A stretch of 64,000 nt of DNA, from contig NZ_BONP01000001.1 of the NCBI RefSeq assembly GCF_016862775.1, positions 310,001 to 374,000 on the forward strand, read 5' to 3'. A model generated the notes under the pieces. It was given only the letters and a program-made list of their open reading frames with translations, was not told the origin of the DNA and made no database searches. This document shows, in pieces, positions 54,001 through 63,843 of this stretch; positions within the stretch are counted from its first letter, which is position 1; every line of letters begins with the position of its first letter. Origin of the DNA: Cellulomonas phragmiteti. GTDB taxonomy: Bacteria; Actinomycetota; Actinomycetes; Actinomycetales; Cellulomonadaceae. Position numbers and translations under genes: made by a program.

Positions 54001-54622
54001 GCTCGCCTTCGAGCGCGAGATGCTCGGGCTGTACGTCTCGGACCACCCGCTGTCCGGGCTCGAGCACGTGCTGTCGGCGCAGGCCGACGTGTCGATCGCG
54101 ACCCTCAACGCCGACGAGGCGCGGCCCGACGGCTCGACGGTCGTGGTCGCCGGGCTCGTGACGAGCCTGCAGCGCAAGATGTCCAAGCAGGGCAACCCGT
54201 GGGCCGCGGTCACGCTGGAGGACATGGAGGGCTCGGTCGAGATCATGTTCTTCGGCGAGACGTACCTCGCCTACTCGACCGTCCTCGCGGAGGACGCGGT
54301 CCTGGTGGTCCGGGGGCGGGTGCGCCGCCGGGACGACCAGATGCAGCTCCAGGCCATGGAGGTGTCGATCCCGGACACCTCGCAGGCCGCCGACTCACCC
54401 GTCGTGGTCTCGCTGTCCGAGGGGCGCTGCACGCCGCCGGTCGTGGAGCGGCTGCGCGAGGTCCTGTCGACGCACCCCGGCGTCACCGAGGTGCACCTGC
54501 GCCTGACGAGCCCGGGCCGCGCCGTGGTGATGCGCCTGGACGACGGCCTGCGCGTCGAGCGTTCGCCGTCCCTGTTCGGTGACCTCAAGGCGCTGCTCGG
54601 GCCGAGCTGCCTCGCGTCCTGA
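51059..54622 (+). CDS. dnaE: DNA polymerase III alpha subunit DnaE
   Basis: 1187 residues, the replicative polymerase subunit (DnaE1 type). N-terminal PHP domain [15 protein letters not shown] with metal-binding histidines, palm aspartates in [17 protein letters not shown] (~residues 425-430), [36 protein letters not shown], HhH region, the internal beta-clamp-binding motif QFDLF (in [12 protein letters not shown]), and the OB fold with [22 protein letters not shown]. Length matches DnaE1 rather than the shorter DnaE2/ImuC. The intact PHP suggests intrinsic proofreading as in mycobacteria. Confidence 0.98.
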   Translation: [1187 protein letters not shown]

Positions 54623-54630
54623 GGCGGGGC

Positions 54631-54843
54631 TCAGGCCCGGACGGTGGCCTGCCGGACGCCGGTCGGCAGGTTCACCTCGACGACGTCGCCGGGTACCAGC
54701 TGCCGGCCGCGGCGCGTCTCGACCTCGCCGTTGACGGTGACGGCGCCGTCGTCGAGCAGCGCCCGAGCCTGGCCGCCGGTCTCCGCGATGCCCCCGAGCT
54801 TGAGGAACTGGCCGAGGCGGATGGGCTCGTCTGCGCGCGTCAC
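54631..54843 (-). CDS. S4 domain RNA-binding protein
   Basis: 70 residues forming a single S4 domain: [41 protein letters not shown] and VPGDVVEV. It resembles YaaA/RlbA and Hsp15-like small RNA-binding proteins acting on ribosomal or tRNA-bound complexes. GTG start. Convergent with dnaE (8 bp between stops) and divergent from hisD. Confidence 0.9.
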   Translation of the reverse strand: MTRADEPIRLGQFLKLGGIAETGGQARALLDDGAVTVNGEVETRRGRQLVPGDVVEVNLPTGVRQATVRA

Positions 54844-54955
54844 GGGACCAGTCTCGCAGGCAGCGGCACGCCGGCGAGGACGGGGACCGGGCAGCCCCGC
54901 CCCCGACCGGCGTCGCGGCCGCGATATGGCAGCGCCCCCGGCGCCGGCACCGCCC

Positions 54956-54961
54956 TAGACT
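54956..54961 (+). promoter_or_regulatory. Probable -10 box (TAGACT) for leaderless hisD mRNA
   Basis: TAGACT ends 7 nt before the hisD GTG. The 19 bases CCTAGACTCGGGGCCGTGA here differ at only one position from those before hisC. Confidence 0.55.
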
Positions 54962-54968
54962 CGGGGCC

Positions 54969-56291
54969 GTGATCTCCCGCATCGACCTCCGTGGCCGCCG
55001 CCCGTCACGTCGCGACCTGCTCGCCGAGCTGCCCCGTGCCGAGCTCGACGTCGAGCACGCCGCGGCCGTGGTCGCGCCGATCCTCGAGGACGTGCGGACC
55101 CGGGGTGCGGCCGCGCTGCGCGACCTGGCCGAGCGGTTCGACGGCGTGCGTCCCGTGCACCTGCGCGTCCCGGCCGACGTGGTGGCGAGCGCGGCCGACG
55201 AGCTCGACCCGCAGGTGCGCGCCGCGCTGGAGGAGACGATCGTCCGGGTCCGCCGCGTGCACGCCGCCCAGCGGCCGCAGGACTTCACGGTCGAGGTCGC
55301 GCCCGGAGCGCAGGTGCGCCAGCGTTGGCTCCCCGTGCGCCGTGTCGGGCTGTACGTCCCCGGCGGGCTCGCCGTGTACCCGTCGTCGGTGGTGATGAAC
55401 GTCGTCGCCGCGCAGGAGGCCGGGGTCACGTCGCTCGCCGTCGTCTCGCCGCCGCAGCAGGACCGCGACGGCCTGCCCGACCCCGTCGTGCTCGCCACGT
55501 GCGCGCTGCTGGGCGTCGACGAGGTGTACGCCGCCGGCGGCGCCCAGGCCGTCGCGATGCTCGCGTACGGCGCGGACGGCAGCGACGACGTCGACGGTGC
55601 CACGCTGTGCGAGCCGGTCGACGTCATCACCGGCCCCGGGAACGTGTACGTCGCGGCCGCCAAGCGGCTGGTGCGCGGGCTCGTCGGCATCGACTCCGAG
55701 GCCGGGCCGACCGAGATCGCGATCCTCGCGGACGCGACCGCGGACCCGGTGCACGTCGCCGCCGACCTCGTCTCGCAGGCCGAGCACGACCCGCTGGCAG
55801 CGGCCGTCCTGGTCACCACGTCCGTCGAGCTCGCGGCGGCCGTGGAGACCGCGCTGGTCGAGCGCGTCGACGCCACCGCGAACCGTGACCGGGTCCTGAC
55901 CGCGCTGCGCGGCTCCCAGTCGGCGATCGTCCTGGTGGACGACCTGGACGCCGGGCTGGACGTGGTCAACGCGTACGGGGCGGAGCACCTCGAGATCCAG
56001 ACCGTCGACGCCTCCGCCTGGGCGGACCGCGTGACGAGCGCCGGCGCGATCTTCGTCGGGCCGTGGTCGCCCGTCTCGCTCGGTGACTACATGGCGGGCT
56101 CGAACCACGTCCTGCCGACCGGTGGCTGCGCGCACTTCGCGAGCGGGCTGGGCGTGCACTCGTTCGTGCGCGCGGTCCAGGTCATCGAGTACGACGCGGA
56201 CGCGCTCGCCGAGGTCGCCGACCGTGTCGTGGCGCTCGCCGACGCCGAGGGCCTGCCCGCGCACGGCGAGGCGGTCCGGGCGCGCTTCTGA
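54969..56291 (+). CDS. hisD: Histidinol dehydrogenase
   Basis: 440 residues. Catalyses the last two NAD-dependent oxidations from L-histidinol to histidine. Visible: [19 protein letters not shown] nucleotide segment, [30 protein letters not shown], the metal/catalytic [19 protein letters not shown] and the C-terminal [20 protein letters not shown] start, leaderless promoter. The remaining his genes continue only after the oppositely oriented recQ. Confidence 0.96.
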   Translation: MISRIDLRGRRPSRRDLLAELPRAELDVEHAAAVVAPILEDVRTRGAAALRDLAERFDGVRPVHLRVPADVVASAADELDPQVRAALEETIVRVRRVHAAQRPQDFTVEVAPGAQVRQRWLPVRRVGLYVPGGLAVYPSSVVMNVVAAQEAGVTSLAVVSPPQQDRDGLPDPVVLATCALLGVDEVYAAGGAQAVAMLAYGADGSDDVDGATLCEPVDVITGPGNVYVAAAKRLVRGLVGIDSEAGPTEIAILADATADPVHVAADLVSQAEHDPLAAAVLVTTSVELAAAVETALVERVDATANRDRVLTALRGSQSAIVLVDDLDAGLDVVNAYGAEHLEIQTVDASAWADRVTSAGAIFVGPWSPVSLGDYMAGSNHVLPTGGCAHFASGLGVHSFVRAVQVIEYDADALAEVADRVVALADAEGLPAHGEAVRARF

Positions 56292-56298
56292 CGCGCCG

Positions 56299-58458
56299 TC
56301 AGCCCACGCCCAGGACGAACGGCAGCACGCCGCTCGCGCCGGCGCGTCGCAGCAGGCGGCCCGCGACGGTCAGCGTCCAGCCGGTGTCCGTGCGGTCGTC
56401 GACGAGCAGCACCCGCAGCCCGGCGACTTGCTCGGCGACCTCGGGTGGCAGGTCGAGGTGCCGCAGCACGTCGGCGAGGCGCTGTGCGGAGTTCACGTCG
56501 TGCCGTGAGGGGGACCCGGTGGGGGCGAGCGCGCCGACCAGGGGGACGCCCAACAGCCGCGCGGTGCCGGCAGCGAGGTGCTCCACCAGGGCGCCGCGGC
56601 TCTGCGACGCGATGCCGACCGCCACGTCGACCTGCGGCTCCCACGCCTCCAGGACCGTGCGGACCGCCGGTCGCAGACCGGGCGGCAGCTCGGTCGGCAC
56701 CTGCTCGCGCAGCGCCTCGCGCAGCGGCCCGCCCCAGCCGAGGGCGTCGAGCCGTCCGACCGCACGGCCCTCGCCGACCTGCTCGTCGGCGGGGATCCGG
56801 CCCTTGAGGTCCAGGCCGAGCGTGCCGAGCCCCGAGGGCCACTGGCGCCGGGCGGTCACGGGCTCGCCCGGCACGGCCAGCAGCTCGCGGGCGTGGTCCA
56901 CGGCCGAGGCGTCGGGCACGGCCCCGACCGACGTGCCCGTGCACCGGTCGCAGCGGTCGCAGCGCCAGCCGTCGGGCAGGTCGGGGTCGTCGAGCGCCGA
57001 GCGCAGGAACGCCATGCGGCAGCCGTCGGTCGCCTGGTAGTCGAGCATCGTGCGCTGCTCGGCCCGGCGGGCGGCGGTGACGCGGGCGTACCGCTCGCCG
57101 TCGTACGCCCAGGGCTGCCCGGTGGACTGCCAGCCGCCGCGGACGCGCCGTACGGCGCCGTCGACGTCGAGCACCTTGAGCATCCCCTCGAGCCGGCTGC
57201 GGCGCAGGCTGACGAACGTCTCGAGCGCGGCCGTCGACAGCGTGCCCTGCGCGTCGAGCGCGGCGAGCGTCGCACGGACCTGGTCCTCCGGCGGGAAGGC
57301 GGTCGACGCGAACCACTCCCAGATCGCCTGGTCGTCGTGACCGGGCAGCAGCACGACGTCGGCGCGCGCGGTCGCTCGCCCGGCGCGTCCCACCTGCTGG
57401 TAGTAGGCGATCGGCGAGGAGGGTGCGCCCATGTGCACGACGAACCCCAGGTCCGGCTTGTCGTAGCCCATGCCGAGCGCCGACGTGGCGACCAGCGCCT
57501 TGACACGGTTCGCGAGCAGGTCGGCCTCGATCTGCTCGCGCTCGGTCGGGTCGGTCTGACCCGTGTACGCGCGCACGTCGAGCCCGGCGGCGCGCAGGTG
57601 CTCGGTCACCTGGTCGACGGCCGCGATGGTCAGGCAGTACACGATGCCCGAGCCCTCGAGCGCCGGCAGCGTCGCGGCGAGCCACGCCAGCCGGGTCGCG
57701 ACGTCCGGGAGCGGGGTCACCTGCAGCCGCAGGCTCGGCCGGTCGAGGGTGCCGCGCAGCACGAGGGTGCCGTCCGCCGCACCCTCGCCGGAGTCGGTGA
57801 CGGCGAGCTGCTCGGCCACGTCGGCCGTCACGCGGGCGTTGGCCGTGGCGGTCGTCGCGAGCACGGGCACGCCCGCCGGCAGGTCCGCCAGCAGCGTCCC
57901 GATGCGCCGGTAGTCGGGCCGGAAGTCGTGCCCCCAGTCCGACACGCAGTGTGCCTCGTCGACCACGACCAGACCGGCGTCCGCCGCGAGCCGGGGCAGC
58001 ACCTCGTCCCGGAAGCCGGGGTTGTTGAGCCGCTCGGGGGAGACGAGCAGCACGTCGACCTCGCCGGCGGCGATCCGGGCGTGCACGTCGTCCCAGTCCT
58101 GCTGGTTGGCGGAGTTCAGCGTCTCGGCAGCGATGCCGGCCCGCCGTGCCGCGTCCACCTGGTTGCGCATGAGGGCCAGGAGCGGCGACACGATGATCGT
58201 CGCGCCCCGCGGCGGTCCCGCGGCACCGCGACGCAGCAGCGCGGTCGCGACGAAGTACACGGCGGACTTGCCCCACCCCGTGCGCTGCACGACGAGCACC
58301 CGGCGCCGGTCGGCGACGAGGGCCTCCACGGCCTGCCACTGGTCGTCGTGCAGGCGGGCGTCGTCCCGGCCGACGAGCGCGCGCAGCACCTCCTCGGCCT
58401 GCGCGCGCAGCGCGACCCGGTCGACGTCGGTCGTGGGCGCTGCGGGGTGCGGGGGCAT
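56299..58458 (-). CDS. RecQ-like DNA helicase with C-terminal phosphoribosyltransferase-like domain
   Basis: 719 residues. The RecQ helicase core spans ~25-370: [73 protein letters not shown] and [12 protein letters not shown] zinc-binding cysteine set ([17 protein letters not shown]) follows near residue 490. The C-terminal ~200 residues lack an HRDC domain and end in [18 protein letters not shown], a PRPP-loop motif of type I phosphoribosyltransferases. Known in some actinobacterial RecQ proteins; function of the extra domain is unclear. Its stop is 7 bp from the convergent hisD stop. Confidence 0.9.
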   Translation of the reverse strand: MPPHPAAPTTDVDRVALRAQAEEVLRALVGRDDARLHDDQWQAVEALVADRRRVLVVQRTGWGKSAVYFVATALLRRGAAGPPRGATIIVSPLLALMRNQVDAARRAGIAAETLNSANQQDWDDVHARIAAGEVDVLLVSPERLNNPGFRDEVLPRLAADAGLVVVDEAHCVSDWGHDFRPDYRRIGTLLADLPAGVPVLATTATANARVTADVAEQLAVTDSGEGAADGTLVLRGTLDRPSLRLQVTPLPDVATRLAWLAATLPALEGSGIVYCLTIAAVDQVTEHLRAAGLDVRAYTGQTDPTEREQIEADLLANRVKALVATSALGMGYDKPDLGFVVHMGAPSSPIAYYQQVGRAGRATARADVVLLPGHDDQAIWEWFASTAFPPEDQVRATLAALDAQGTLSTAALETFVSLRRSRLEGMLKVLDVDGAVRRVRGGWQSTGQPWAYDGERYARVTAARRAEQRTMLDYQATDGCRMAFLRSALDDPDLPDGWRCDRCDRCTGTSVGAVPDASAVDHARELLAVPGEPVTARRQWPSGLGTLGLDLKGRIPADEQVGEGRAVGRLDALGWGGPLREALREQVPTELPPGLRPAVRTVLEAWEPQVDVAVGIASQSRGALVEHLAAGTARLLGVPLVGALAPTGSPSRHDVNSAQRLADVLRHLDLPPEVAEQVAGLRVLLVDDRTDTGWTLTVAGRLLRRAGASGVLPFVLGVG

Positions 58459-58533
58459 GTCCGGCAGCGTACGTGCGGACGCCGACACGCGGCCGTCAGG
58501 CGGACGCGACGCCGGGCGGGCGGGCGGCGAACC

Positions 58534-58539
58534 TAGACT
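58534..58539 (+). promoter_or_regulatory. Probable -10 box (TAGACT) for leaderless hisC mRNA
   Basis: TAGACT ends 7 nt before the hisC GTG; nearly identical to the hisD promoter. Confidence 0.55.
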
Positions 58540-58546
58540 CGGGGTC

Positions 58547-59668
58547 GTGACCGCCGCCCCCGACCTGTCGCCCGGCACCCTGCCGCTGCGCCCCGAGCTC
58601 GTCGGCCTCGAGCCGTACGGTGCGCCGCAGCTCGACGTCCCGGTGCTGCTCAACGTCAACGAGAACCCGTACGCGCCGTCCGAGCAGGTCGTCGCCGACG
58701 TGGCGGCCGCCGTGGCCGAGGCCACGCGGGGGCTCAACCGCTACCCGGACCGTGACTTCGTCGGTCTGCGCGCGGACCTCGCGGCGTACCTCGAGGTCGA
58801 GTCCGGCGTGCACCGCGGGCCCGAGCAGATGTGGGCCGCGAACGGCTCCAACGAGATCATGCTGCACGTCCTGCAGGCGTTCGGTGGCCCCGGGCGCACG
58901 GCCCTGTCGTTCGCCCCGACCTACTCGATGTACCCCGAGTACGCGCGGGACACGTCGACCGCCTGGGTCGTGGGGCGGCGCGCGGAGGACTTCACGCTCG
59001 ACCCGGAGCACGCGCGCGCGACGATCGCGGCCCACGCACCGAGCGTCGTGCTGCTGGCGAGCCCCAACAACCCGACGGGCACGGCGCTGCCGCTGGACAC
59101 GGTGCGCGCCGTCCTCGACGCGGCGGCCCGGGTGCCCGGGGGCTGCGTCGTCGTGGTCGACGAGGCGTACGGCGAGTTCCGCCGCGCCGGGACGCCGTCG
59201 GCGCTCGAGCTGCTCGCCGACCACCCGCACCTGGCCGTGAGCCGGACGATGTCGAAGGCCTTCGGGCTCGCCGGCGCACGCGTGGGGTACCTGTCGGCGT
59301 CCCGCGAGCTCGTCGACGCGCTGCGCGTCGTCCGGCTGCCCTACCACCTGTCGGCGGTCACGCAGGCCGTCGCCCGGGCGGCGCTGCGGCACGCACCCGA
59401 GCTGATGGCGCAGGTCGGGTCCCTGCGGGCCGAGCGCGACGCGCTGGTCACGTGGTTGCGCACGCGAGGTCTGCAGGCGGCGGACTCGGACGCCAACTTC
59501 GTGCTGTTCGGCAGGTTCGACGACAGGCAGGCGGTCTGGCAGGGTCTGCTCGACCGTGGCGTGCTCGTGCGCGTCACGGGCCCCGAGGGGTGGCTCCGGG
59601 TGTCGGTCGGCACCCCGGCGGAGACGGCGGCGTTCCAGGACGCCCTGGTGGAGGTGACGGGACGATGA
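58547..59668 (+). CDS. hisC: Histidinol-phosphate aminotransferase
   Basis: 373-residue class I/II PLP aminotransferase. [15 protein letters not shown] start motif, [15 protein letters not shown] cofactor-phosphate region, [26 protein letters not shown], and the PLP lysine in [18 protein letters not shown]. Converts imidazole-acetol phosphate to histidinol phosphate with glutamate. GTG start without ribosome site. ATGA overlap with hisB. Confidence 0.95.
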   Translation: MTAAPDLSPGTLPLRPELVGLEPYGAPQLDVPVLLNVNENPYAPSEQVVADVAAAVAEATRGLNRYPDRDFVGLRADLAAYLEVESGVHRGPEQMWAANGSNEIMLHVLQAFGGPGRTALSFAPTYSMYPEYARDTSTAWVVGRRAEDFTLDPEHARATIAAHAPSVVLLASPNNPTGTALPLDTVRAVLDAAARVPGGCVVVVDEAYGEFRRAGTPSALELLADHPHLAVSRTMSKAFGLAGARVGYLSASRELVDALRVVRLPYHLSAVTQAVARAALRHAPELMAQVGSLRAERDALVTWLRTRGLQAADSDANFVLFGRFDDRQAVWQGLLDRGVLVRVTGPEGWLRVSVGTPAETAAFQDALVEVTGR

Positions 59669-60288
59669 GCCCACAGGACCCGGCGGGCGCCCGCCGCACC
59701 GCGCGCATCGAGCGCAGCACGAGCGAGTCGAGCGTGCTCGTCGAGCTCGACCTCGACGGCACGGGCCGCACGCAGATCGACACGAGCGTCCCGTTCTACG
59801 ACCACATGCTCACCGCCCTGGGCAAGCACTCGCTCATCGACCTCACGGTCCAGGCGCAGGGCGACACCCACATCGACGCGCACCACACCGTGGAGGACAC
59901 CGCGATCGTCCTCGGCCAGGCGCTGCGCCAGGCGCTCGGCGACAAGCGGGGGATCGTGCGCTACGGCGACGCGACCGTCCCGCTCGACGAGGCCCTCGCG
60001 CACGCGGTCGTCGACGTGTCCGGGCGCCCGTACTTCGTGCACTCGGGCGAGCCCGCAGGCCAGGAGTACCACCTCATCGGCGGTCACTTCACGGGGTCGC
60101 TCACGGCGCACGTGCTCGAGTCCATCGCGCACCACGCCGCGTTCACCGTGCACGTGCGCGTGCTCGCGGGGCGCGACCCGCACCACATCGTCGAGGCGCA
60201 GTTCAAGGCCCTCGCGCGCGCCCTGCGCACGGCCGTGGCGCTCGACCCGCGCGTCGACGGCGTCCCCTCGACCAAGGGCGCCCTGTGA
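59665..60288 (+). CDS. hisB: Imidazoleglycerol-phosphate dehydratase
   Basis: 207 residues, monofunctional HisB dehydratase without the phosphatase domain of the E. coli fusion. Metal-binding motif [19 protein letters not shown] and [14 protein letters not shown] second repeat with [11 protein letters not shown] are present, plus [19 protein letters not shown] at the N-terminus. ATG in ATGA overlap with hisC; GTGA overlap with the next gene. Histidinol-phosphate phosphatase must be encoded elsewhere. Confidence 0.96.
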   Translation: MSPQDPAGARRTARIERSTSESSVLVELDLDGTGRTQIDTSVPFYDHMLTALGKHSLIDLTVQAQGDTHIDAHHTVEDTAIVLGQALRQALGDKRGIVRYGDATVPLDEALAHAVVDVSGRPYFVHSGEPAGQEYHLIGGHFTGSLTAHVLESIAHHAAFTVHVRVLAGRDPHHIVEAQFKALARALRTAVALDPRVDGVPSTKGAL

Positions 60289-60761
60289 GCGGGGACGACC
60301 TCGACGGTCTGCAGGTCCCCGACGACCTGTCGGCCCTGACGACCCCGCAGCCGCCCACCGTCGCCGTCGTGGTCACGCAGGTCGCGGTGGCCGACGCGCT
60401 GGCCGCCGCCTGCTCGCTGGCGGCCGTCGACGTGGACGCCGTCCCGTCGCCCGTGGGCGCGCTCGCCGTCCTGCGCGACCCCGCGAGCGGGACGGTGGCG
60501 GCAGGAGCCGTCTCGAAGCTGCTGCGCCAGGTGCCCGTCGTCCTGCTCGAGCGGCGGGAGGGCAAGGTGTCCGCGTCCCAGTGGATCGGCGGCGAGCACC
60601 AGAAGGACCTCCCCGCGGGGCTGGTCCTGTCCGGCGCGCCCCCGGTCCTGGAGGACCTGCTCCTCGGGGACGTCCCGGCGGCCGAGATCGAGGGCGCGGT
60701 GTCCTCCGTGGGGCTGTCGCGCTGGAAGGCGATGCGGCTCCTGGCGGCGCACCGCCGCTGA
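60285..60761 (+). CDS. Conserved his-operon hypothetical protein
   Basis: 158 residues, unrecognised fold. The N-terminus is acidic ([13 protein letters not shown]); a central alternating hydrophobic/Ala-rich segment ([23 protein letters not shown]) is too mixed to be a clear membrane span. [20 protein letters not shown] and a basic C-terminal helix ([14 protein letters not shown]) are distinctive. It overlaps hisB by 4 bp, so it is translationally coupled. A similar small gene sits between hisB and hisH in many actinobacteria. Role in histidine synthesis unproven. Confidence 0.75.
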   Translation: MSGDDLDGLQVPDDLSALTTPQPPTVAVVVTQVAVADALAAACSLAAVDVDAVPSPVGALAVLRDPASGTVAAGAVSKLLRQVPVVLLERREGKVSASQWIGGEHQKDLPAGLVLSGAPPVLEDLLLGDVPAAEIEGAVSSVGLSRWKAMRLLAAHRR

Positions 60762-60827
60762 GCCGGGCGCGGTGCGGGTGGGCGTCCCGGCGGCCGGACG
60801 GCCGACCGGTGCCCCGCGGCCCGCGGG

Positions 60828-60833
60828 TACCCT
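60828..60833 (+). promoter_or_regulatory. Probable -10 box (TACCCT) for leaderless hisH mRNA
   Basis: TACCCT ends 6 nt before the hisH GTG at 60840, in a 78-bp gap without a Shine-Dalgarno sequence. Confidence 0.45.
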
Positions 60834-60839
60834 GTCCGG

Positions 60840-61487
60840 GTGTCTCCCCGTGTCGTCGTACTGGACTACGGCTTCGGCAACGTGCGTTCCGCGGTCCGCG
60901 CGCTCGCCCGGGTCGGTGCCGACGTCGAGCTGACCGCCGACAAGCAGGCGGCCCTCGACGCCGACGGTCTCGTCGTCCCCGGTGTCGGCGCGTTCGCCGC
61001 GTGCATGGCCGGCCTGCGGGCGGTGGGGGGCGACCAGATCGTCGACCGTCGTCTGGCCGGCGGGCGGCCCGTGCTCGGCATCTGCGTCGGCATGCAGGTG
61101 ATGTTCTCCGAGGGCGTCGAGCACGGCGTGCGCACCGACGGCCTGGGCGAGTGGCCCGGCGTGGTGGACCGCCTCGAGGCCGACGTCGTCCCCCACATGG
61201 GATGGGCGCAGGTCGAGCCGCCGGCGGGGTCCGTGCTGCTCGACGGGCTCGCCGACGAGCGCTTCTACTTCGTGCACTCCTACGCCGCCCGCACGTTCCC
61301 CCTGGCCGACGTCCCCACGGCGGGGGAGCACCCGCTCCCGGCGCCCCTGGTCACGTGGTCCGACCACGGTGGCCGGTTCGTCGCCGCGGTGGAGAACGGC
61401 CCGCTCGCCGCCACCCAGTTCCACCCCGAGAAGTCCGGCGACGCCGGCGCGCAGCTGCTGTCCCAGTGGGTCAGCTCGCTGCGCTGA
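60840..61487 (+). CDS. hisH: Imidazole glycerol phosphate synthase, glutaminase subunit
   Basis: 215-residue class I glutamine amidotransferase. Nucleophile Cys in [11 protein letters not shown], His/Glu pair in QFHPEKSGD, oxyanion PGVGAF. It supplies ammonia to HisF, which is not in this window. GTG start directly behind a -10-like box, so probably leaderless. Confidence 0.95.
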   Translation: MSPRVVVLDYGFGNVRSAVRALARVGADVELTADKQAALDADGLVVPGVGAFAACMAGLRAVGGDQIVDRRLAGGRPVLGICVGMQVMFSEGVEHGVRTDGLGEWPGVVDRLEADVVPHMGWAQVEPPAGSVLLDGLADERFYFVHSYAARTFPLADVPTAGEHPLPAPLVTWSDHGGRFVAAVENGPLAATQFHPEKSGDAGAQLLSQWVSSLR

Positions 61488-61544
61488 GCACCGCACGGCA
61501 CCGTCCCGCCCGGGGACAGGTGCGGCACCACCCGGAGAGGACCC

Positions 61545-62297
61545 ATGACATCCACGCGTGAGCCCCGGCTCGAGCTGCTGCCCGCCGTCGACGTCGCCGG
61601 CGGCCAGGCCGTCCGGCTCGTGCAGGGCGAGGCCGGGTCCGAGACGTCGTACGGCGACCCGTTGTCCGCCGCGCTCGACTGGTACGCGGGAGGAGCCGAG
61701 TGGATCCACCTCGTCGACCTCGACGCGGCCTTCGGGCGCGGGAGCAACGCGGTGCTGCTCGGCAAGGTCGCCGCCGAGCTGGCGGCCAAGGGCGTCAAGG
61801 TGGAGATCTCGGGCGGCGTCCGCGACGACGCGTCCCTCGAGCGGGCGCTCGCCACGGGTGCCACCCGGGTCAACCTCGGCACGGCGGCGCTGGAGGACCC
61901 CGAGTGGACGGCACGGGTCATCGCGTCGCACGGGGAGCAGATCGCCGTCGGTCTCGACGTGCGGGGCACGACGCTCGCGGCCCGCGGCTGGACCCAGGAG
62001 GGTGGCGACCTGTGGGAGGTCCTGGCGCGCCTCGACGACGCCGGGTGCGCCCGGTACGTCGTGACCGACGTGACCAAGGACGGCACGCTGCGCGGGCCCA
62101 ACCTCGACCTGCTGCGCGAGGTGTGCGCCCGGACCTCGGCGCCCGTCGTCGCGTCGGGCGGCGTGTCCAGCCTGGACGACGTGCGCGCGCTGCGCTCCCT
62201 CGTCGGCGCCGGCGTCGAGGGCGCGATCGTCGGCAAGGCGCTGTACGCGGGTGCCTTCACGCTGCCGCAGGCCCTGGACGTCGCCGGACGCCCGTGA
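61545..62297 (+). CDS. priA: HisA/PriA phosphoribosyl isomerase
   Basis: 250-residue TIM barrel. Catalytic Asp residues in [15 protein letters not shown] and [18 protein letters not shown]; phosphate-binding [15 protein letters not shown] and [15 protein letters not shown]. In actinobacteria lacking trpF this enzyme (PriA) serves both histidine and tryptophan synthesis; whether trpF exists elsewhere cannot be seen, so bifunctionality is inferred. ATG with GGAGAGGA upstream. Confidence 0.9.
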   Translation: MTSTREPRLELLPAVDVAGGQAVRLVQGEAGSETSYGDPLSAALDWYAGGAEWIHLVDLDAAFGRGSNAVLLGKVAAELAAKGVKVEISGGVRDDASLERALATGATRVNLGTAALEDPEWTARVIASHGEQIAVGLDVRGTTLAARGWTQEGGDLWEVLARLDDAGCARYVVTDVTKDGTLRGPNLDLLREVCARTSAPVVASGGVSSLDDVRALRSLVGAGVEGAIVGKALYAGAFTLPQALDVAGRP

Positions 62298-63022
62298 GGG
62301 GCCGCGAGCTGCCGCCGTCGTCGCCGTTCGCCGGCGACGACGGCTCGGCGGACCCCGCCCTAACCGGTGTCCTCGCGCGCTACGCGGGAGGTGACGCCGC
62401 GCTCGCCGAGGTCGTGGCCGCCCTCGCACCCACGCGGGTGCTGGTCCCGGTGCTGGCGGAGCTCGAGGCCGCGGACGTCGTCGAGCACGACGGCCAGGCG
62501 CACACCGTGGACAAGGAGGCCTCGGCGGGCATCGTGGCGCTGCGCACCCCTGACGGGCGGACCGCCCTGCCGGTGTTCACCGGCGTCGACGCCATGACGC
62601 GGTGGCGTGCCGACGCCCGGCCGGTGCCCACGGCCGTGCCCCGGGCCGCGCTCTCGGCGGTGGCCGAGGGGTGGGAGGTGCTCGTGCTCGACCCCGCGGG
62701 CCCGGTGACGGTCGCGCTGCCCCGCACGGCGGTGTACGCCCTCGCGCAGGGACTGGCCTGGGAGCCGGCCGTGCGCGACGGCGAGGTGGCCGACGACGTG
62801 CGCGCGGCGGTCGCCGGGGCGCTCGCCGGCGTGCACCTCGTGGTGCACGCCGAGGCGGTCCCCGGTACGCGGGCCGAGGTGGCGGTGCGGCTCGCCCTGC
62901 CCGCCGGGCTCGACCGCGCCGGGCTCGACCGGGTCCTCGCGCAGGTCAACGACGCGCTCGCGCACGACCCCGTCGTCGCCGCACGCGTCGACTCCCTCGA
63001 GCTGCGGGTGCGGTCGGCCTGA
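62294..63022 (+). CDS. SseB family protein
   Basis: 242 residues. The N-terminal half matches the SseB N-terminal domain ([13 protein letters not shown], then [22 protein letters not shown] and [14 protein letters not shown]), the C-terminal half is a mixed domain ([24 protein letters not shown]). SseB-domain proteins occur beside hisA in many actinobacteria; biochemical function is unknown. GTGA overlap with priA; end of the his transcript. Confidence 0.85.
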   Translation: MRGRELPPSSPFAGDDGSADPALTGVLARYAGGDAALAEVVAALAPTRVLVPVLAELEAADVVEHDGQAHTVDKEASAGIVALRTPDGRTALPVFTGVDAMTRWRADARPVPTAVPRAALSAVAEGWEVLVLDPAGPVTVALPRTAVYALAQGLAWEPAVRDGEVADDVRAAVAGALAGVHLVVHAEAVPGTRAEVAVRLALPAGLDRAGLDRVLAQVNDALAHDPVVAARVDSLELRVRSA

Positions 63023-63093
63023 GGTCCGGCGCACCCGGGTCGCAGATCCCCGGCCCGGTCGTGCCGTCCTGCCGTCGGGGGTGAGGCGGTGGC

Positions 63094-63843
63094 TCAGCCG
63101 CAGCTCGGCGCGGGGGCGAACGACGTGTCGTCGGCCAGCAGGCTGCGCAGGGTGCTGACGGGCACCAGGAAGCTCAGACCGTCCGAGTTCTTGGCGTACA
63201 CCACGCCGATCACGCGCCCCTGCGCGTCGAGCGCAGCAGAGCCCGAGCTGCCGGGCTCGACCGGCGCGTCGGTGACCAGCACCTCACCCAGGTTGGCGTT
63301 CAGCGGGTCCGTGACCGCGCCGACCACGGTCCCGTCGGTCACGGTCAGCCGGCGACCGAGCGGGTAGCCGACGACCGTCACGGGGTCGCCGACCTGCGGG
63401 TCCGCGTCGGCCAGCACCGGGGTGGCCGGCAGCGCGTCGACGGTCCGGACGACGGCCAGGTCGGCGAGCCCGGCGGTGCTCGCTGCCTCGGCGGTCACGT
63501 CCCGGCCGTCGTAGGTGCTGAGCTGCAGCTCGGCGGAGTCGGCGACGACGTGCCGGTTGGTGATCAGCGTGTGCGCGTCGAGCGCGAAGCCGGACCCCGT
63601 GGACAGGGCGCCGCAGCCGATGTTGCGGATGCGGACGGCCATGCGCTGCGCGGCGTCGAACCCGTCCGGGGAGAGCTGGCTGCCGTCCGCGGCCGCCGTC
63701 GGCACCGCCACCGTGGACGGGACGACGCTCGTGGGCACCGGCGGGGGCGGGGCGGGCAGGTACGCGCACCCGGCGAGCGCGACGAGCAGGGCGGTCGCTC
63801 CGAGCGTCGTCGTCCCGCGCGGCGCGCGTCCGGCGGGCGTCAC
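63094..63843 (-). CDS. Lipoprotein trypsin-like serine protease (S1C)
   Basis: 249 residues. A type II signal with lipobox LVALAGC (Cys ~25) is followed by a Pro-rich spacer and a chymotrypsin-fold domain. His of the triad is in LITNRHVV, Asp in GLADLAVVR, and Ser in PVEPGSSGSAAL. No PDZ domain, unlike DegP/HtrA. The GTG at 63843 overlaps the stop of the next gene (GTGA); this start places the lipobox at normal distance. Likely membrane-anchored outside the cell, with unknown substrate. Confidence 0.88.
   Translation of the reverse strand: MTPAGRAPRGTTTLGATALLVALAGCAYLPAPPPPVPTSVVPSTVAVPTAAADGSQLSPDGFDAAQRMAVRIRNIGCGALSTGSGFALDAHTLITNRHVVADSAELQLSTYDGRDVTAEAASTAGLADLAVVRTVDALPATPVLADADPQVGDPVTVVGYPLGRRLTVTDGTVVGAVTDPLNANLGEVLVTDAPVEPGSSGSAALDAQGRVIGVVYAKNSDGLSFLVPVSTLRSLLADDTSFAPAPSCG

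Noticed and set aside
49922..54067. 1381-codon minus-strand frame opposite lspA-rluD-dnaE
   Set aside because: Antisense artefact of high GC; composed of Val/Arg/Asp-rich sequence with no recognisable family.
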